Notes: generated by a model not told the origin, from the sequence alone. Shown: positions 34,953 through 44,183, counted from the stretch's first letter. The stretch: 62,493 bases of DNA from 20CM-4-69-16 sp035637455 (GCA_035637455.1 DASPXE010000117.1:1-62493); one strand, 5' to 3'. Program-made: numbers and translations.

Positions 34953-36746
34953 GTGAGAATCCTGCGACTGGTGGCCGGATGCGTGGTGGCGGTGGCGGGC
35001 GCCGCTCGGGCGCAACTCGCCGTCCAGCAGCCGACGGAGAAGCTGCTCCTACTGCCGCTCGCCGTGAAGACCGCGGCGGACTCAGGCGTCAGTATCGCGA
35101 CGATGGATGCGGCACGCGCCCGGCTCGAGCAGCTCGCGAAGTACAAAGTCGTCGTCATTCCCAAGGCCAAGCTGTGCGACGCCCTGAAGGCGTCGGACTT
35201 CGCCTGCGACGTGCTGCTGGACGACGCCCAGGCCCTGCTGCTCGCGCGCTTCCTCAACGTGAACGCCTACACCACCGGCACGCTGGAGCGGAGCGGGGGG
35301 CTGGTCGCGCACCTCCGGGCGCGGGACATCGGCTCCTCGGGGTACGCGGCGCAGTTCACGGTCTCGAGCGGCAACCCGGCCACACCGGCGGCGCTGGGCG
35401 AGGCGATCGCCCAGAAGCTGAACGCCATCGTCCGCGCCGGGGAGCAGGCGCGCGAGTGCAACGATCTGCGGCAGAAGAGCCAGTTCCAGCGAGCGCGGGA
35501 GGCGGCGCGCAAAGCGCTCGCGAGCGAGCCGAACCTCCCCGGCGCACATCTCTGCGTCGCCACCGTGTACGAGGCGCAGCGGATGCCGCTGGACAGCCAG
35601 CTCGCGGCCTATCAGCGGGCGGCCGCGCTCGACTCCCTCAACGCCACGGCGTGGGAGAACATCGCCCGCCTGTATCAGCAGAAGGGCGACACCCTCAAGG
35701 CGATCGGCGCGTTCATCCACGAGCTGCAAGGCGAGCCGCAGAACACGCAGCTGCGCCTCGGCATCGCCGAGCTGCTGCGTCAGCAGAAGCAGTACCAGCA
35801 AGCCGTCCGCTTGCTCGACGACGGGCTCGCGCACAGCGCGTCCGACCCGAAGCTGCCCGACTTGAAGCAGCGGATCTGCATCGAGGGCGAGCTGTGGCGC
35901 TGCGTGGTGGACGGGTTCGTGAAGGCGCTCGCGAGCGACAGCACGAAGCAGTCGGACTCGACGTTTCTCAAGGCGGCGATCGGTGCGGCGCAACAGATCT
36001 CGGACACCACGAACCTACTGCTCTTCGCCCGCGCGGCGTCGCGGCACTTTCCCAAGTCCGCACCGTTCTGGGAGGCGCTCGGCACGGCGTTCGATCTGAA
36101 GGGTCAGCGCGACTCGTCGGTGTGGGCGTACAAGCAGGCGTTTGCGGCGGATCCCAACCGGCTTAAGACCGCCCTGCTCATCGCCAAGGCGATCGTTGAC
36201 GGGACGGTATACGACACGGCGCACGCGCCGCCCAAGTCGGACACGGTCGCGCTGCGCGCGTACCGCAACGCGTTCGCCGACAAGCTCGATACGGCGCGGG
36301 CGTATGTCACCAAGGCGCTCAGCTCGCCCGACACCAGCTTGCGTACCAGCGCCGCGCTCATCCTGCTCAACGGTGGCTCGAAGATCGCTCAGCAGGCGCA
36401 GGCCTACGACCGCGCCTATCCGTGGCTCAACCAGACCCTCCAGCTCGTGGCCCCGGCCTCCCCCGCTGACACGGTGGGTCCGCGACAGCAGATCCGCGTC
36501 ACGGCGAGCTTCTGGTACGGCGTCGCGTCGGTCGCGTCGCTCTCCGGGCCGTACACCGAGATGGTCAAGTCCAAGAGCTGCGACCAGGCGAAAGCGATCA
36601 ACGATCGCATCGTACGCACCAAGGAGGCGCTCGTCCTCGGGGCCCGGGTGCACCCGCCCACGGCGAACACGATGCTGCAGAACGTGAGCAAGTTCGAGGC
36701 GATCATGCCGCAGGTGAAGAAGCAATTCAAGTGCAAGAATTTCTAG
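34953..36746 (+). CDS. Exported TPR-repeat protein
   Basis: A 597-residue protein with a signal peptide ending near ARAQL. I chose the GTG at 34953 because GAGAGGA (34938-34944) lies 8 bases upstream; an earlier GTG at 34929 has no comparable site. The first 150 residues resemble a periplasmic alpha/beta domain (KLLLLPLAVKTAADSG), followed by TPRs (ATAWENIARLYQQKGDTLKA). Four cysteines in the N-terminal half and two near the end could form disulphides. Function unknown; it sits alone between two tRNA genes. Confidence 0.8.
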   Translation: MRILRLVAGCVVAVAGAARAQLAVQQPTEKLLLLPLAVKTAADSGVSIATMDAARARLEQLAKYKVVVIPKAKLCDALKASDFACDVLLDDAQALLLARFLNVNAYTTGTLERSGGLVAHLRARDIGSSGYAAQFTVSSGNPATPAALGEAIAQKLNAIVRAGEQARECNDLRQKSQFQRAREAARKALASEPNLPGAHLCVATVYEAQRMPLDSQLAAYQRAAALDSLNATAWENIARLYQQKGDTLKAIGAFIHELQGEPQNTQLRLGIAELLRQQKQYQQAVRLLDDGLAHSASDPKLPDLKQRICIEGELWRCVVDGFVKALASDSTKQSDSTFLKAAIGAAQQISDTTNLLLFARAASRHFPKSAPFWEALGTAFDLKGQRDSSVWAYKQAFAADPNRLKTALLIAKAIVDGTVYDTAHAPPKSDTVALRAYRNAFADKLDTARAYVTKALSSPDTSLRTSAALILLNGGSKIAQQAQAYDRAYPWLNQTLQLVAPASPADTVGPRQQIRVTASFWYGVASVASLSGPYTEMVKSKSCDQAKAINDRIVRTKEALVLGARVHPPTANTMLQNVSKFEAIMPQVKKQFKCKNF

Positions 36747-36749
36747 GCA

Positions 36750-36778
36750 TTGAATTGACTTCCGCGCCGCCCTATATT
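36750..36778 (+). promoter_or_regulatory. Sigma-70-type promoter for tRNA-Asp
   Basis: TTGAAT (36750-36755), a 17-base spacer and TATATT (36773-36778) sit 17 bases before the tRNA, a standard distance for a short 5' leader. The local AT-richness contrasts with the surrounding sequence. Confidence 0.72.
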
Positions 36779-36795
36779 GCGTCCTTCCGTCGCAG

Positions 36796-36869
36796 GGGGC
36801 TGTAGCTCAGCTGGTTAGAGTGCCGGTCTGTCACACCGGAGGTCGCGGGTTCGAGCCCCGTCAGCCCCG
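36796..36869 (+). tRNA. tRNA-Asp(GTC)
   Basis: Acceptor GGGGCTG/CAGCCCC, D-arm GCTC/GAGT, anticodon stem CCGGT/ACCGG with loop CTGTCAC (anticodon GTC), T-arm GCGGG with TTCGAGC, and discriminator G as expected for Asp. CCA is not encoded. A strong terminator follows 31 bases later. Confidence 0.96.
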
Positions 36870-36900
36870 CCTGAACCCGCCTCGCGGGACGACGCACCCG

Positions 36901-36936
36901 GCCCCGCCTGCCACGGCAGGCGGGGCTTTCGTTTTT
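36901..36936 (+). terminator. Strong intrinsic terminator after tRNA-Asp
   Basis: A perfect 12-bp stem (36901-36912 with 36915-36926, core GCCCCGCCTGCC) is followed by TTTCGTTTTT (36927-36936). This is the clearest intrinsic terminator in the window. It lies between tRNA-Asp and rsmH, with only 15 bases between its T-tract and the first plausible rsmH codon. Confidence 0.9.
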
Positions 36937-36951
36937 CCGGGGAGCGAGCCG

Positions 36952-37863
36952 ACGTCCGACTACCATGTCCCGGTCCTCGCCGCGGTGGTGCGCGCGTGGG
37001 CGGCAGGCGGCCGCCACGCCGTGGACGCCACCGTCGGCGGGGGCGGCCACGCCGCGTTGCTGCGGGAGGTCGGAGCGGAGGTGCTCGCCGTCGACCGGGA
37101 CGCCGACGCGATCGCGGCGGCGCGGGCCCGCTTGGGGGAGGACGGCATCCGCTACTCGACCGGCCCGTTCGGCTCGGCCAAGGTGCTCGGCACCGTGGCG
37201 ACGTTCCGCCCCGACCGCATCCTGCTCGACCTCGGGGTGTCGTCCCACCAACTCGATACGACCGAGCGCGGGTTTACCTTTCGTCCGGGGGCGCCGCTCG
37301 ACATGCGCATGGCCGGGGGGCGGGGCATCACCGCGGCGGACCTGCTGAACACCTGGCCGGTCGAGCGTTTGGCGCAAGACTTCGCGCTGCTCGCCGACGA
37401 GCGCCGGGCCAAACGGCTGGCGCAGGTGATCGTGAAGCGACGGGCTAACGCGCCGTTCGCGACGAGCGACGACTTCGTGAACGCCATCCGGGAGACGCTG
37501 GGCCCGCGCTCTGGGCCGTCGGACTTCGCGCGTCTGTTCCAGGCGCTCCGGATCGTGGTGAACCAGGAGCTCGAGCAGCTCGACCTGGCGCTCCCGGCGC
37601 TGCGGGCGGCGCTCGTGCCCGGCGGCCGGATCGCGGTGATCACGTACCATTCGGGCGAGGACCGCATCGTCAAGAACGCATTCCGCGACTGGGGCAAGGC
37701 GTGTGTCTGCCCGCCGGGGCAGCCGGTGTGCACCTGCCGGGGGCGTCCCCTCGGCCGGGTGCTGACGAAACGGCCGGTGCGGCCGGGGACGGCCGAAGTG
37801 CGCGCGAACCCCCGCGCCCGCTCCGCGCAGTTCCGCGCGTTCGAGGTGTTGCATGAGGCTTAA
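36952..37863 (+). CDS. rsmH: 16S rRNA m4C1402 methyltransferase, start codon non-canonical
   Basis: RsmH N4-methylates C1402 of 16S rRNA and is normally the second gene of the dcw cluster. HVPVLAAVV, VDATVGGGGHAALL, LDLGVSSHQLDTTERGFTFR and the end motif NPRARSAQFRAFEVL are all present. No ATG, GTG or TTG lies in frame between the terminator and the HVPVL motif. The open frame runs back only to a GTG inside tRNA-Asp (36820). I place the start at ACG 36952, because GGGGAG (36939-36944) is 7 bases upstream; this is tentative. It ends 11 bases into ftsL. Confidence 0.85.
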   Translation, partial: TSDYHVPVLAAVVRAWAAGGRHAVDATVGGGGHAALLREVGAEVLAVDRDADAIAAARARLGEDGIRYSTGPFGSAKVLGTVATFRPDRILLDLGVSSHQLDTTERGFTFRPGAPLDMRMAGGRGITAADLLNTWPVERLAQDFALLADERRAKRLAQVIVKRRANAPFATSDDFVNAIRETLGPRSGPSDFARLFQALRIVVNQELEQLDLALPALRAALVPGGRIAVITYHSGEDRIVKNAFRDWGKACVCPPGQPVCTCRGRPLGRVLTKRPVRPGTAEVRANPRARSAQFRAFEVLHEA

Positions 37864-38143
37864 GGGGCGCCACTGGGTCGCGGTCTGGCTCATCGCGTTC
37901 CTCGCCGTGACGTGGCTCGTGTACGCCCGGCAGACGGCCGCCATCCACGACGCGGGCGCGCTCATCGAGATCCGCGCCCGCCGCGCCAACCTCGAGGGGC
38001 ACCGCGCCGAGCTGGAGCGCCGCATTCGTACGGGAGAGAGCCGGGCGGTGCTCGTGCCCCGCGCGCAGACGAAGCTCGGCCTCCACCTGCCGGCCGACAG
38101 CGAGATCGTCCTCGTCCCGCTCCCGGGGAACGGTCCGCCCTAG
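37853..38143 (+). CDS. ftsL: Cell division protein FtsL
   Basis: A 96-residue bitopic protein: short cytoplasmic end, one membrane helix (WVAVWLIAFLAVTWLVYA) and a periplasmic coiled coil (AGALIEIRARRANLEGHRAEL). FtsL with FtsB and FtsQ activates FtsWI. Sequence conservation in this family is low, so the call rests on topology, length and its place between rsmH and ftsI. No ftsB gene is seen in the window. Confidence 0.85.
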   Translation: MRLKGRHWVAVWLIAFLAVTWLVYARQTAAIHDAGALIEIRARRANLEGHRAELERRIRTGESRAVLVPRAQTKLGLHLPADSEIVLVPLPGNGPP

Positions 38144-38145
38144 CG

Positions 38146-40119
38146 ATGGCGAAGCCGGCGGTCCGCCTCCGAGTCGTGGAGCTCGGCGTCTTCGTCGCCC
38201 TGGCGCTGCTCGCGGTGCGGGCGGCGCAGGTGCAGCTGCTGGAAGGTCGCCGCTGGGCGGAGGAAGCGCAGGCACAACGGACCGAGCGGATCGTGCTCCA
38301 GGCTCGGCGCGGCACGCTCAGCGACCGGCACGGGACGCCGCTGGCGCTCACCCAGGAGACCTACCACGTCGGCGTCGCGCCCAACGAGCTGCGCGATCCT
38401 GTCAAAGACGGGGCCGTGATCGCCCGCCAGCTGGGGCTCGCGGCCCACGCCTGGCAGCAGGCGCTGCGGCGGCGCTACGCATACTTCGCCGGCCCGTTCA
38501 GCGCCCGCGAGGTGCAGCCGCTGCGCAGCACGCGGGGAGTCCACCTCGAAGCCGTCGTGAACCGCTTCTATCCCGCGCCGCAGCTCGCCCGGGCCACGAT
38601 CGGTCGCGTCGGCGACGACGGGTACGGCGCGTCGGGAATGGAAAAGACGCTGGATTCCCTGCTGGCGGGGCGCCCCGGCTCCGCCGTCGTCCTGAAGGAC
38701 CGGGCCGGGCGCGAGTACGAGTCGCCGGCACGCGTCATCGCCCAGCCCGTGGCGGGACACGACGTGGTGCTCACGCTGGACGCCGAGCTGCAGGAGATCG
38801 CTCAGCGCGCGCTGGACGACGCGCTGCGGCGCATGGACGCCGATGGTGGGGACGTGGTGATGCTCGATCCGGCCAGCGGGGAGGTGCTGGCGATCGCGTC
38901 GCACCAGCGCGACGGGACGGCGCGACCGAGCGCCTTCATCGACACCTTCGAGCCGGGATCGGTCGCCAAGATCTTCGCCGCGGCCGCGCTGCTGGCCCTC
39001 AAGCGGGTGCGCCCGGGCGAGCACGTATCGGGCGAAGACGGGATCTATCGCCTGCCGGGCCGCCCCCCGATCACCGACGAAGACCCGCAGCCGACGCTGA
39101 CGCTGGCCGATGCGATCCGGGTGTCGAGCAACATCGCGATCGTGAAATTCGCGGCGCGCCTGAAACCGGCGGAGCAATACCGGATGCTGCGCGATTTCGG
39201 TTTCGGCGTGCTCACCGGGATCGAGTTTCCGGGCGAGGCGGCGGGGCGGTTGCGGCCCCCGTCCGAGTGGACCCGCCCGAGCGCGGCGAGCCTCGCCATT
39301 GGGTACGAGCTGTCGGTGACGCCGATCCAGGTGGCGGCCGCGTACGCCGCGCTCGCGAACGGTGGGCTGTTGCTGCAGCCCACCCTGATCCGCGAGGTGC
39401 GCAGCCCGGAAGGGCGGTTGCTGTACCGTCACGAGCCGGAGCCGGTGCGCCGCGCGGTGTCGCCCGAGATCGCGGCGGCGCTGCGCGACCTACTGCGCGG
39501 CGTGGTGGAGCACGGCACGGGCTCGGAAGCGGCGCTCACGACATTTCCCGTGGCGGCGAAGACGGGGACGGCGCGCCGCGTGGTGAACGGGCACTACGCC
39601 CCGGGGCAGTACACGGCGTCGTTCGCCGCCTTGTTTCCCGCGGACAAGCCGCAGCTCGTGCTCGTCGTGAAGATCGACAATCCGCACAAGGGGAGCTATT
39701 TCGCGGCGCAGACGGCGGCGCCCGTGACGCGCTCGATGCTCGAGCAGGCGCTCGCAGCACGGACCGTCGCGCTCGACCGGGCGCGGCTCTCGACCGCCGC
39801 ACCCCCGACCGCAGCCGTGCCGCTCGAGGACGACGGCGGCGTGGTCCCTTACGTCGTCCCCTGGCCGTACCGACCGGACTCCGCGGCCGTGCGGCGGCGC
39901 CAGGCGGTGCCCGATGTGACGGGACTGCGCCTACGGGAAGCCGTGCGCGCGCTGCACCGCCGGGGCTTCCGCGTGGCGCTCAAGGGCTGGGGGACGGCCG
40001 AGCACACCTGGCCGGCCGCGGGCGACAGCGCCACGCTGGGCGCTACGGTCACCCTGTTCGCCGAGCGCGTCAGCCCGGCCGCGATCAGCGCGCTCGCGCG
40101 GCGGCGCGCGAAGCGATGA
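38146..40119 (+). CDS. ftsI: Septal peptidoglycan transpeptidase FtsI (PBP3) with PASTA domain
   Basis: A 657-residue class B penicillin-binding protein: N-terminal membrane helix (VVELGVFVALALLAVRAAQ), dimerisation domain with RRGTLSDRHGTPLA, and transpeptidase domain with SVAK (272-275), SSN (327-329) and KTG (472-474). A single C-terminal PASTA domain (VPDVTGLRLREAVRALH) is present, a feature more common in Gram-positives and some deep phyla. It cross-links septal peptidoglycan with FtsW. Two bases separate it from ftsL and it overlaps murE by ATGA. Confidence 0.95.
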   Translation: MAKPAVRLRVVELGVFVALALLAVRAAQVQLLEGRRWAEEAQAQRTERIVLQARRGTLSDRHGTPLALTQETYHVGVAPNELRDPVKDGAVIARQLGLAAHAWQQALRRRYAYFAGPFSAREVQPLRSTRGVHLEAVVNRFYPAPQLARATIGRVGDDGYGASGMEKTLDSLLAGRPGSAVVLKDRAGREYESPARVIAQPVAGHDVVLTLDAELQEIAQRALDDALRRMDADGGDVVMLDPASGEVLAIASHQRDGTARPSAFIDTFEPGSVAKIFAAAALLALKRVRPGEHVSGEDGIYRLPGRPPITDEDPQPTLTLADAIRVSSNIAIVKFAARLKPAEQYRMLRDFGFGVLTGIEFPGEAAGRLRPPSEWTRPSAASLAIGYELSVTPIQVAAAYAALANGGLLLQPTLIREVRSPEGRLLYRHEPEPVRRAVSPEIAAALRDLLRGVVEHGTGSEAALTTFPVAAKTGTARRVVNGHYAPGQYTASFAALFPADKPQLVLVVKIDNPHKGSYFAAQTAAPVTRSMLEQALAARTVALDRARLSTAAPPTAAVPLEDDGGVVPYVVPWPYRPDSAAVRRRQAVPDVTGLRLREAVRALHRRGFRVALKGWGTAEHTWPAAGDSATLGATVTLFAERVSPAAISALARRRAKR

Positions 40120-41570
40120 GCCGCCTCCCCGAGATCGTGGCCGCGCTCGAGCGGGGGGGCGTCCTGGTCGGGACGCCGGACCTGCACACCTGGCCCGAGA
40201 TCACCGGGCTCACGGCGGACAGCCGGCGTGTGGAGCCCGGGATGCTGTACTGCGCGGTGCGGGGCTCGGTGCAGGACGGGCACCAGTTCGTGGCCGCCGC
40301 GCGGGAGCGCGGCGCGGTCGCCGCCCTCGTCGAGCGCGAGCAGCCGGTCGAGCTGCCGCAGGTCCTGGTGCGCGACGGCCGCCGGGCGGCCGCCGTGGCC
40401 GCCGAAACGTGGTTCGGGCGGCCCGCGGCGCAGCTCGATCTGGTCGGCGTCACCGGGACGAGCGGCAAGACAACGTCGGTGCTGCTCGCCCGCCACGTGC
40501 TGTCGGCGCTCGAGCCGATGGGCTCGATCGGGACGCTGGGCGCCTTCGACCCGGGCGGCGCGCCCGTGCCCAGCGAAGCGGGGAACCTCACGACGCCCGG
40601 ACCGATCGACCTGCAGGCGACGCTCGCGGCCCTCGTGGCGCGCGGGGCGCGGGGCGCCGCGATGGAGGTGTCCTCGCACAGCCTCGATCAGGGACGCGTG
40701 GACGGCTTGGTGTTCCGGGCCGCGATCTTCACGAACCTGACGCGCGAGCACCTCGACTACCACAGCACGCTGGAGGCGTACTTCAAGGCGAAGGCCAAGC
40801 TCGCGACGTACCTGTCGCCCGCCGGCCTCGAGGTGGTGAACGCGGACGATCCGGCCTGGCAGCGCCTGCCGCGCCGGCACCGCCGTGTGACATTCGGCGA
40901 GCGCGGCGGCGACGTCACGGCCCGACAGGTCGTGGTCGACGGGAGCGGCGCCCGGTTCGAGCTGATCACGCCGACGGGGAATGCGGCGGCGCGACTCCCG
41001 CTGCTGGGCCGCTTCAACGTCGCCAACGCCCTCGGCGTGGCGGCGTGCGCCTGGGGGATGGGCGTCCCGGTCGAGACGATCGCCGACCGGCTCGCCACGG
41101 CGCCGCAGGTGCCCGGCCGGATGGAGCGCATCGCGGAGCGGCCCTGCACGATCCTGCGGGACTACTCCCACAAGCCGGACGCGCTGGAGCGCGCGCTCGA
41201 GAGCGTGCGGCCGCTCACCCAGGGCCGGCTCATCCTCGTGTTCGGCGCGGGGGGTGACCGCGATCGGGGCAAGCGCGCGCCGATGGGCGAGATCGCCGTG
41301 CGGCTCGCCGACGTCGCGATCGTCACGTCGGACAACCCGCGGACCGAGGACCCCGAGCGGATCCTCGACGAGGTCGAGAGCGGGATGCAGGCGAAGCCGC
41401 ACCAGCGCCGCAGCGACCGCCGCGAGGCGATCGCCCTGGCGCTGCAGCTCGCCCGGCCGGGCGACACGATCCTGCTCGCCGGCAAGGGGCACGAGACCTA
41501 CCAGATCATCGGCAAGGAGAAACAGCCGTTCGACGAGCGCGCCATCGTACGGGAGCTGGGGGCGTCGTGA
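40116..41570 (+). CDS. murE: UDP-MurNAc-L-Ala-D-Glu:meso-DAP ligase
   Basis: MurE adds the third residue of the stem peptide. The ATP loop is GVTGTSGKTTS. AGNLTTPGPIDLQ fits the family, and the specificity motif DNPR (406-409) predicts meso-diaminopimelate, as in Gram-negative-type walls. At 484 residues it is full length. Its TGA (41568-41570) is also the first three bases of a heptamer inverted repeat that fills the gap to murF. Confidence 0.96.
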   Translation: MSRLPEIVAALERGGVLVGTPDLHTWPEITGLTADSRRVEPGMLYCAVRGSVQDGHQFVAAARERGAVAALVEREQPVELPQVLVRDGRRAAAVAAETWFGRPAAQLDLVGVTGTSGKTTSVLLARHVLSALEPMGSIGTLGAFDPGGAPVPSEAGNLTTPGPIDLQATLAALVARGARGAAMEVSSHSLDQGRVDGLVFRAAIFTNLTREHLDYHSTLEAYFKAKAKLATYLSPAGLEVVNADDPAWQRLPRRHRRVTFGERGGDVTARQVVVDGSGARFELITPTGNAAARLPLLGRFNVANALGVAACAWGMGVPVETIADRLATAPQVPGRMERIAERPCTILRDYSHKPDALERALESVRPLTQGRLILVFGAGGDRDRGKRAPMGEIAVRLADVAIVTSDNPRTEDPERILDEVESGMQAKPHQRRSDRREAIALALQLARPGDTILLAGKGHETYQIIGKEKQPFDERAIVRELGAS

Positions 41571-41690
41571 GTGCGGAGTGCGGAATGCGGAGTGCGGAGT
41601 TGAAAGGGGAGGTCCGATCCTCGATCTCGATTGCGTGGCTCGACGATCGCACAGTCCACTCCGCACTCCGCACTCCGCACTCCGCACTCA
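41568..41690. repeat. Heptamer inverted repeat, copy A (murE/murF)
   Basis: Two 33-base arms (41568-41600 and 41658-41690) match with one mismatch. Each is four tandem copies of the heptamer RTGCGGA with short ends. The loop is 57 bases and contains a weaker CGATC/GATCG pairing. The left arm starts with the murE stop codon. Similar elements lie at 46832 and 59416. Confidence 0.85.
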
Positions 41691-41700
41691 GGGTGGAGCG

Positions 41701-43041
41701 GTGACCGCCTGGGACTCACAAATCGTCGCCGCCGCACTCGGTGTGTCGGCGCCCGCAAGGTTGCGCTTCAGCGGGGTGACCACCGACACGCGCAACCTGA
41801 CGCCGGGCACCCTCTTTGTCGCGCTCACAGGCGAGCGGTTCGACGCCCACGACTTCCTCGGCGACGCGCGGACGAAGGGCGCGGCTGCCGCGGTGGTGCG
41901 GCGCGGCACGCCCCGCGTGGACGGGCTGCCGGTGTTCGAGGTGGCGGATACGCTCGCGGCGCTCGGGCTGCTCGCCCGGGCGCGCCGCCGGGGGTTGCCC
42001 GCCACCAGTCCAGTGGTGGCGATCACCGGCTCGAGCGGCAAGACCAGCGCCAAGGAGATGATCCGGGCGGTGCTCGCCACGCGGTACCGCGTGCACGCGA
42101 CGAGCGGTAATCTGAACAACCTGGTGGGTGTGCCGCTCACGATCCTGGGCGCGCCCGACGACGCCGAGGCGCTCGTGGTCGAGGCCGGAGCGAGCGTGCC
42201 GGGGGAAATCGCCCGGCTGCGCGACGTGATCGAGCCGACCATCGTGGCGATCACGAACGTCGGGTACGCGCACGTCGAGGGATTCGGCTCGCTCGAAGGG
42301 GTGCTGCGGGAGAAGCTGGCGTTGGTGCCGGGTGCGGGCGTCGCCGTCGTCGGCACGGACCCGCCGGCGCTGGCGCGCGAGGCGCGCCGGCTGACCCGCA
42401 CCGTCGTGGCGGGCACGGACAGCGGGGCGGACGTGCGGCCCGACGCCGCCGAGCTGGACGACGCAGGGCATCCGCGGATCACCTGGGCCGGCCGGACGGT
42501 CACCGTCCCGGTGCTGGGGTTTCACCAGATCGAGAACGCGATGCTCGCCCTCGCCGTCGGCCGCGAGGCGGGAGCGGACCCTGTCCGGGCGGTGCCGGGG
42601 CTCGCCGCGGTGCAGATCCCCGGCGGGCGCGGCACCGTGATCGAGCGGGGCGGGCTGACCATCCTGGACGACACCTACAACGCCAATCCGGCGTCGCTCG
42701 CCTGGGCGGTGAAGTTTGCCCACTGGCTCGCCGGGCGGCGCCGGCGGCCGCTCGCGGTGGTGGTGGGCTCGATGTTGGAGCTAGGGGGTGAGAGTGACAG
42801 ATTGCATGCGGCCGCCGCCCGCGAGATCGCGGCGGTCCAGCCGGCCCTGGTCGCCGCGGTCGGCGCATTCGTCCCGGCGTTCGAGTCGCTGCGCGGCGCG
42901 CTCGGTGCCCGGCTGGTCACGGCGCCGGACGCAGCCGCGCTGGGTCCGAAGCTCAAGACCGCGCTCAAGGGCGACGAGATCGTCTTGCTCAAGGCGTCGC
43001 GCGGCGTCGCCTTGGAGCGGGTACTGCGGCAGCTCACCTGA
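41701..43041 (+). CDS. murF: UDP-MurNAc-tripeptide:D-Ala-D-Ala ligase
   Basis: MurF adds D-Ala-D-Ala to complete UDP-MurNAc-pentapeptide. The 446 residues show the N-domain SGVTTDTRNLTPGTLFVAL, ATP loop ITGSSGKTSAKEM, TSGNLNNLVGVPLTIL and DDTYNANPASL. It starts at a GTG preceded by GGTGGAG just past the repeat. An apparent in-frame extension upstream runs through the repeat and is not real. It is 20 bases from mraY. Confidence 0.95.
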   Translation: MTAWDSQIVAAALGVSAPARLRFSGVTTDTRNLTPGTLFVALTGERFDAHDFLGDARTKGAAAAVVRRGTPRVDGLPVFEVADTLAALGLLARARRRGLPATSPVVAITGSSGKTSAKEMIRAVLATRYRVHATSGNLNNLVGVPLTILGAPDDAEALVVEAGASVPGEIARLRDVIEPTIVAITNVGYAHVEGFGSLEGVLREKLALVPGAGVAVVGTDPPALAREARRLTRTVVAGTDSGADVRPDAAELDDAGHPRITWAGRTVTVPVLGFHQIENAMLALAVGREAGADPVRAVPGLAAVQIPGGRGTVIERGGLTILDDTYNANPASLAWAVKFAHWLAGRRRRPLAVVVGSMLELGGESDRLHAAAAREIAAVQPALVAAVGAFVPAFESLRGALGARLVTAPDAAALGPKLKTALKGDEIVLLKASRGVALERVLRQLT

Positions 43042-43061
43042 CCGTCGGGAGACCTGGAGGC

Positions 43062-44183
43062 GTGCTCTATCACCTGCTGGCGCCGCTCGCGAAGCAGCAC
43101 ATCCTGTTCAATCTCTTCAACTACATCACCTTCCGCGGCGCCGGCGCCACGGTGACGGCGCTGGTGCTCGCCTTCGTGTTAGGACCGGGGATCATTCGCC
43201 TGCTGCGCGATCGGCACGTCGGCCAGGTGATCCGCGCCGAGGGACCCGCGAGTCACGCCGGCAAACGCGGCACGCCCACGATGGGCGGGCTCATCATCAT
43301 CCTGGCGACCGTCGTGCCCACGCTGCTGTGGGCGCGGCTCGACAGCCGCTACGCGGTTGTTGCGGTCGCGACGATGCTGTGGATGGGCACGATCGGATTC
43401 CTCGACGACTACCTCAAGATCGTGCGCGGCAAGTCGCAGGGGCTGGTCGCGCGCTGGAAGCTGATCGGCCAGATCTCGTTCGGCCTGGCGCTGGGGTTGT
43501 TTCTCCTGGCGTCGCCCCTCGCGCCCAACCTGCCGCCAACGTCGACCCAGCTACCTGTGTTCAAGTACCAGCTGATCGTGTTCTGGCCGGTGACCTACGT
43601 GCTGTTCGTCACGCTCGTCGTCACCGGCAGCTCGAACGCCGTGAACCTGACCGACGGGCTCGACGGCCTCGCGACCGGGCTGACGGCGATCGCGGCGGGA
43701 GCGTTCGCGATCTTCGCGTATGTGTTCGGCCGGTTCGACTGGACCAAGTACGTGGGTGTCTACTTCCTTCCCGGCGCGGGCGAGCTGACGGTGTTCTGCG
43801 GCGCGCTGGCTGGCGCGGCACTCGGGTTTCTCTGGTTCAACGCCCACCCCGCACAGGTGTTCATGGGCGATACCGGCGCACTGGCGATCGGCGGCGCCTT
43901 CGGCACGGTCGCCATCCTGCTCAAAGCCGAGTTTCTGCTGCTCATCGCGGGCGGCGTGTTCGCCGCGGAGACCGTCTCAGTGATGCTGCAGACGAGCGTG
44001 TACCGCTGGCACAAGACGCGCCGGGGCAAGGAGTACGCGGACGCGCATCGCGTATTCCGGATGGCGCCGCTGCATCATCATTTCGAGAAGCTGGGGTGGG
44101 CCGAGCCGCAGGTGGTGATGCGGTTCTACATCCTGGGCGTGTTGTGCGCCGCGATCGCGCTCGCGACGCTGAAGGTGCGATGA
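43062..44183 (+). CDS. mraY: Phospho-N-acetylmuramoyl-pentapeptide transferase
   Basis: MraY transfers phospho-MurNAc-pentapeptide to undecaprenyl phosphate, giving lipid I. The 373-residue protein has about ten membrane helices and the family signatures GTPTMGGLIIIL, FLDDYLKI, NLTDGLDGLA, FMGDTGALAIGG and PLHHHFEKLGW. All expected catalytic aspartates and the triple histidine are present. GTG start; overlaps murD by ATGA. Confidence 0.97.
   Translation: MLYHLLAPLAKQHILFNLFNYITFRGAGATVTALVLAFVLGPGIIRLLRDRHVGQVIRAEGPASHAGKRGTPTMGGLIIILATVVPTLLWARLDSRYAVVAVATMLWMGTIGFLDDYLKIVRGKSQGLVARWKLIGQISFGLALGLFLLASPLAPNLPPTSTQLPVFKYQLIVFWPVTYVLFVTLVVTGSSNAVNLTDGLDGLATGLTAIAAGAFAIFAYVFGRFDWTKYVGVYFLPGAGELTVFCGALAGAALGFLWFNAHPAQVFMGDTGALAIGGAFGTVAILLKAEFLLLIAGGVFAAETVSVMLQTSVYRWHKTRRGKEYADAHRVFRMAPLHHHFEKLGWAEPQVVMRFYILGVLCAAIALATLKVR

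Noticed and set aside
36965..37348. ATG at 36965 as the start of rsmH
   Set aside because: It is in a different frame from the conserved RsmH sequence; using it would require a frameshift for which I see no signal.
41568..41690. CRISPR array suggested by regularly repeated heptamers
   Set aside because: Repeats are 7 bases in direct tandem without spacers and form two opposed arms; no cas gene is present.
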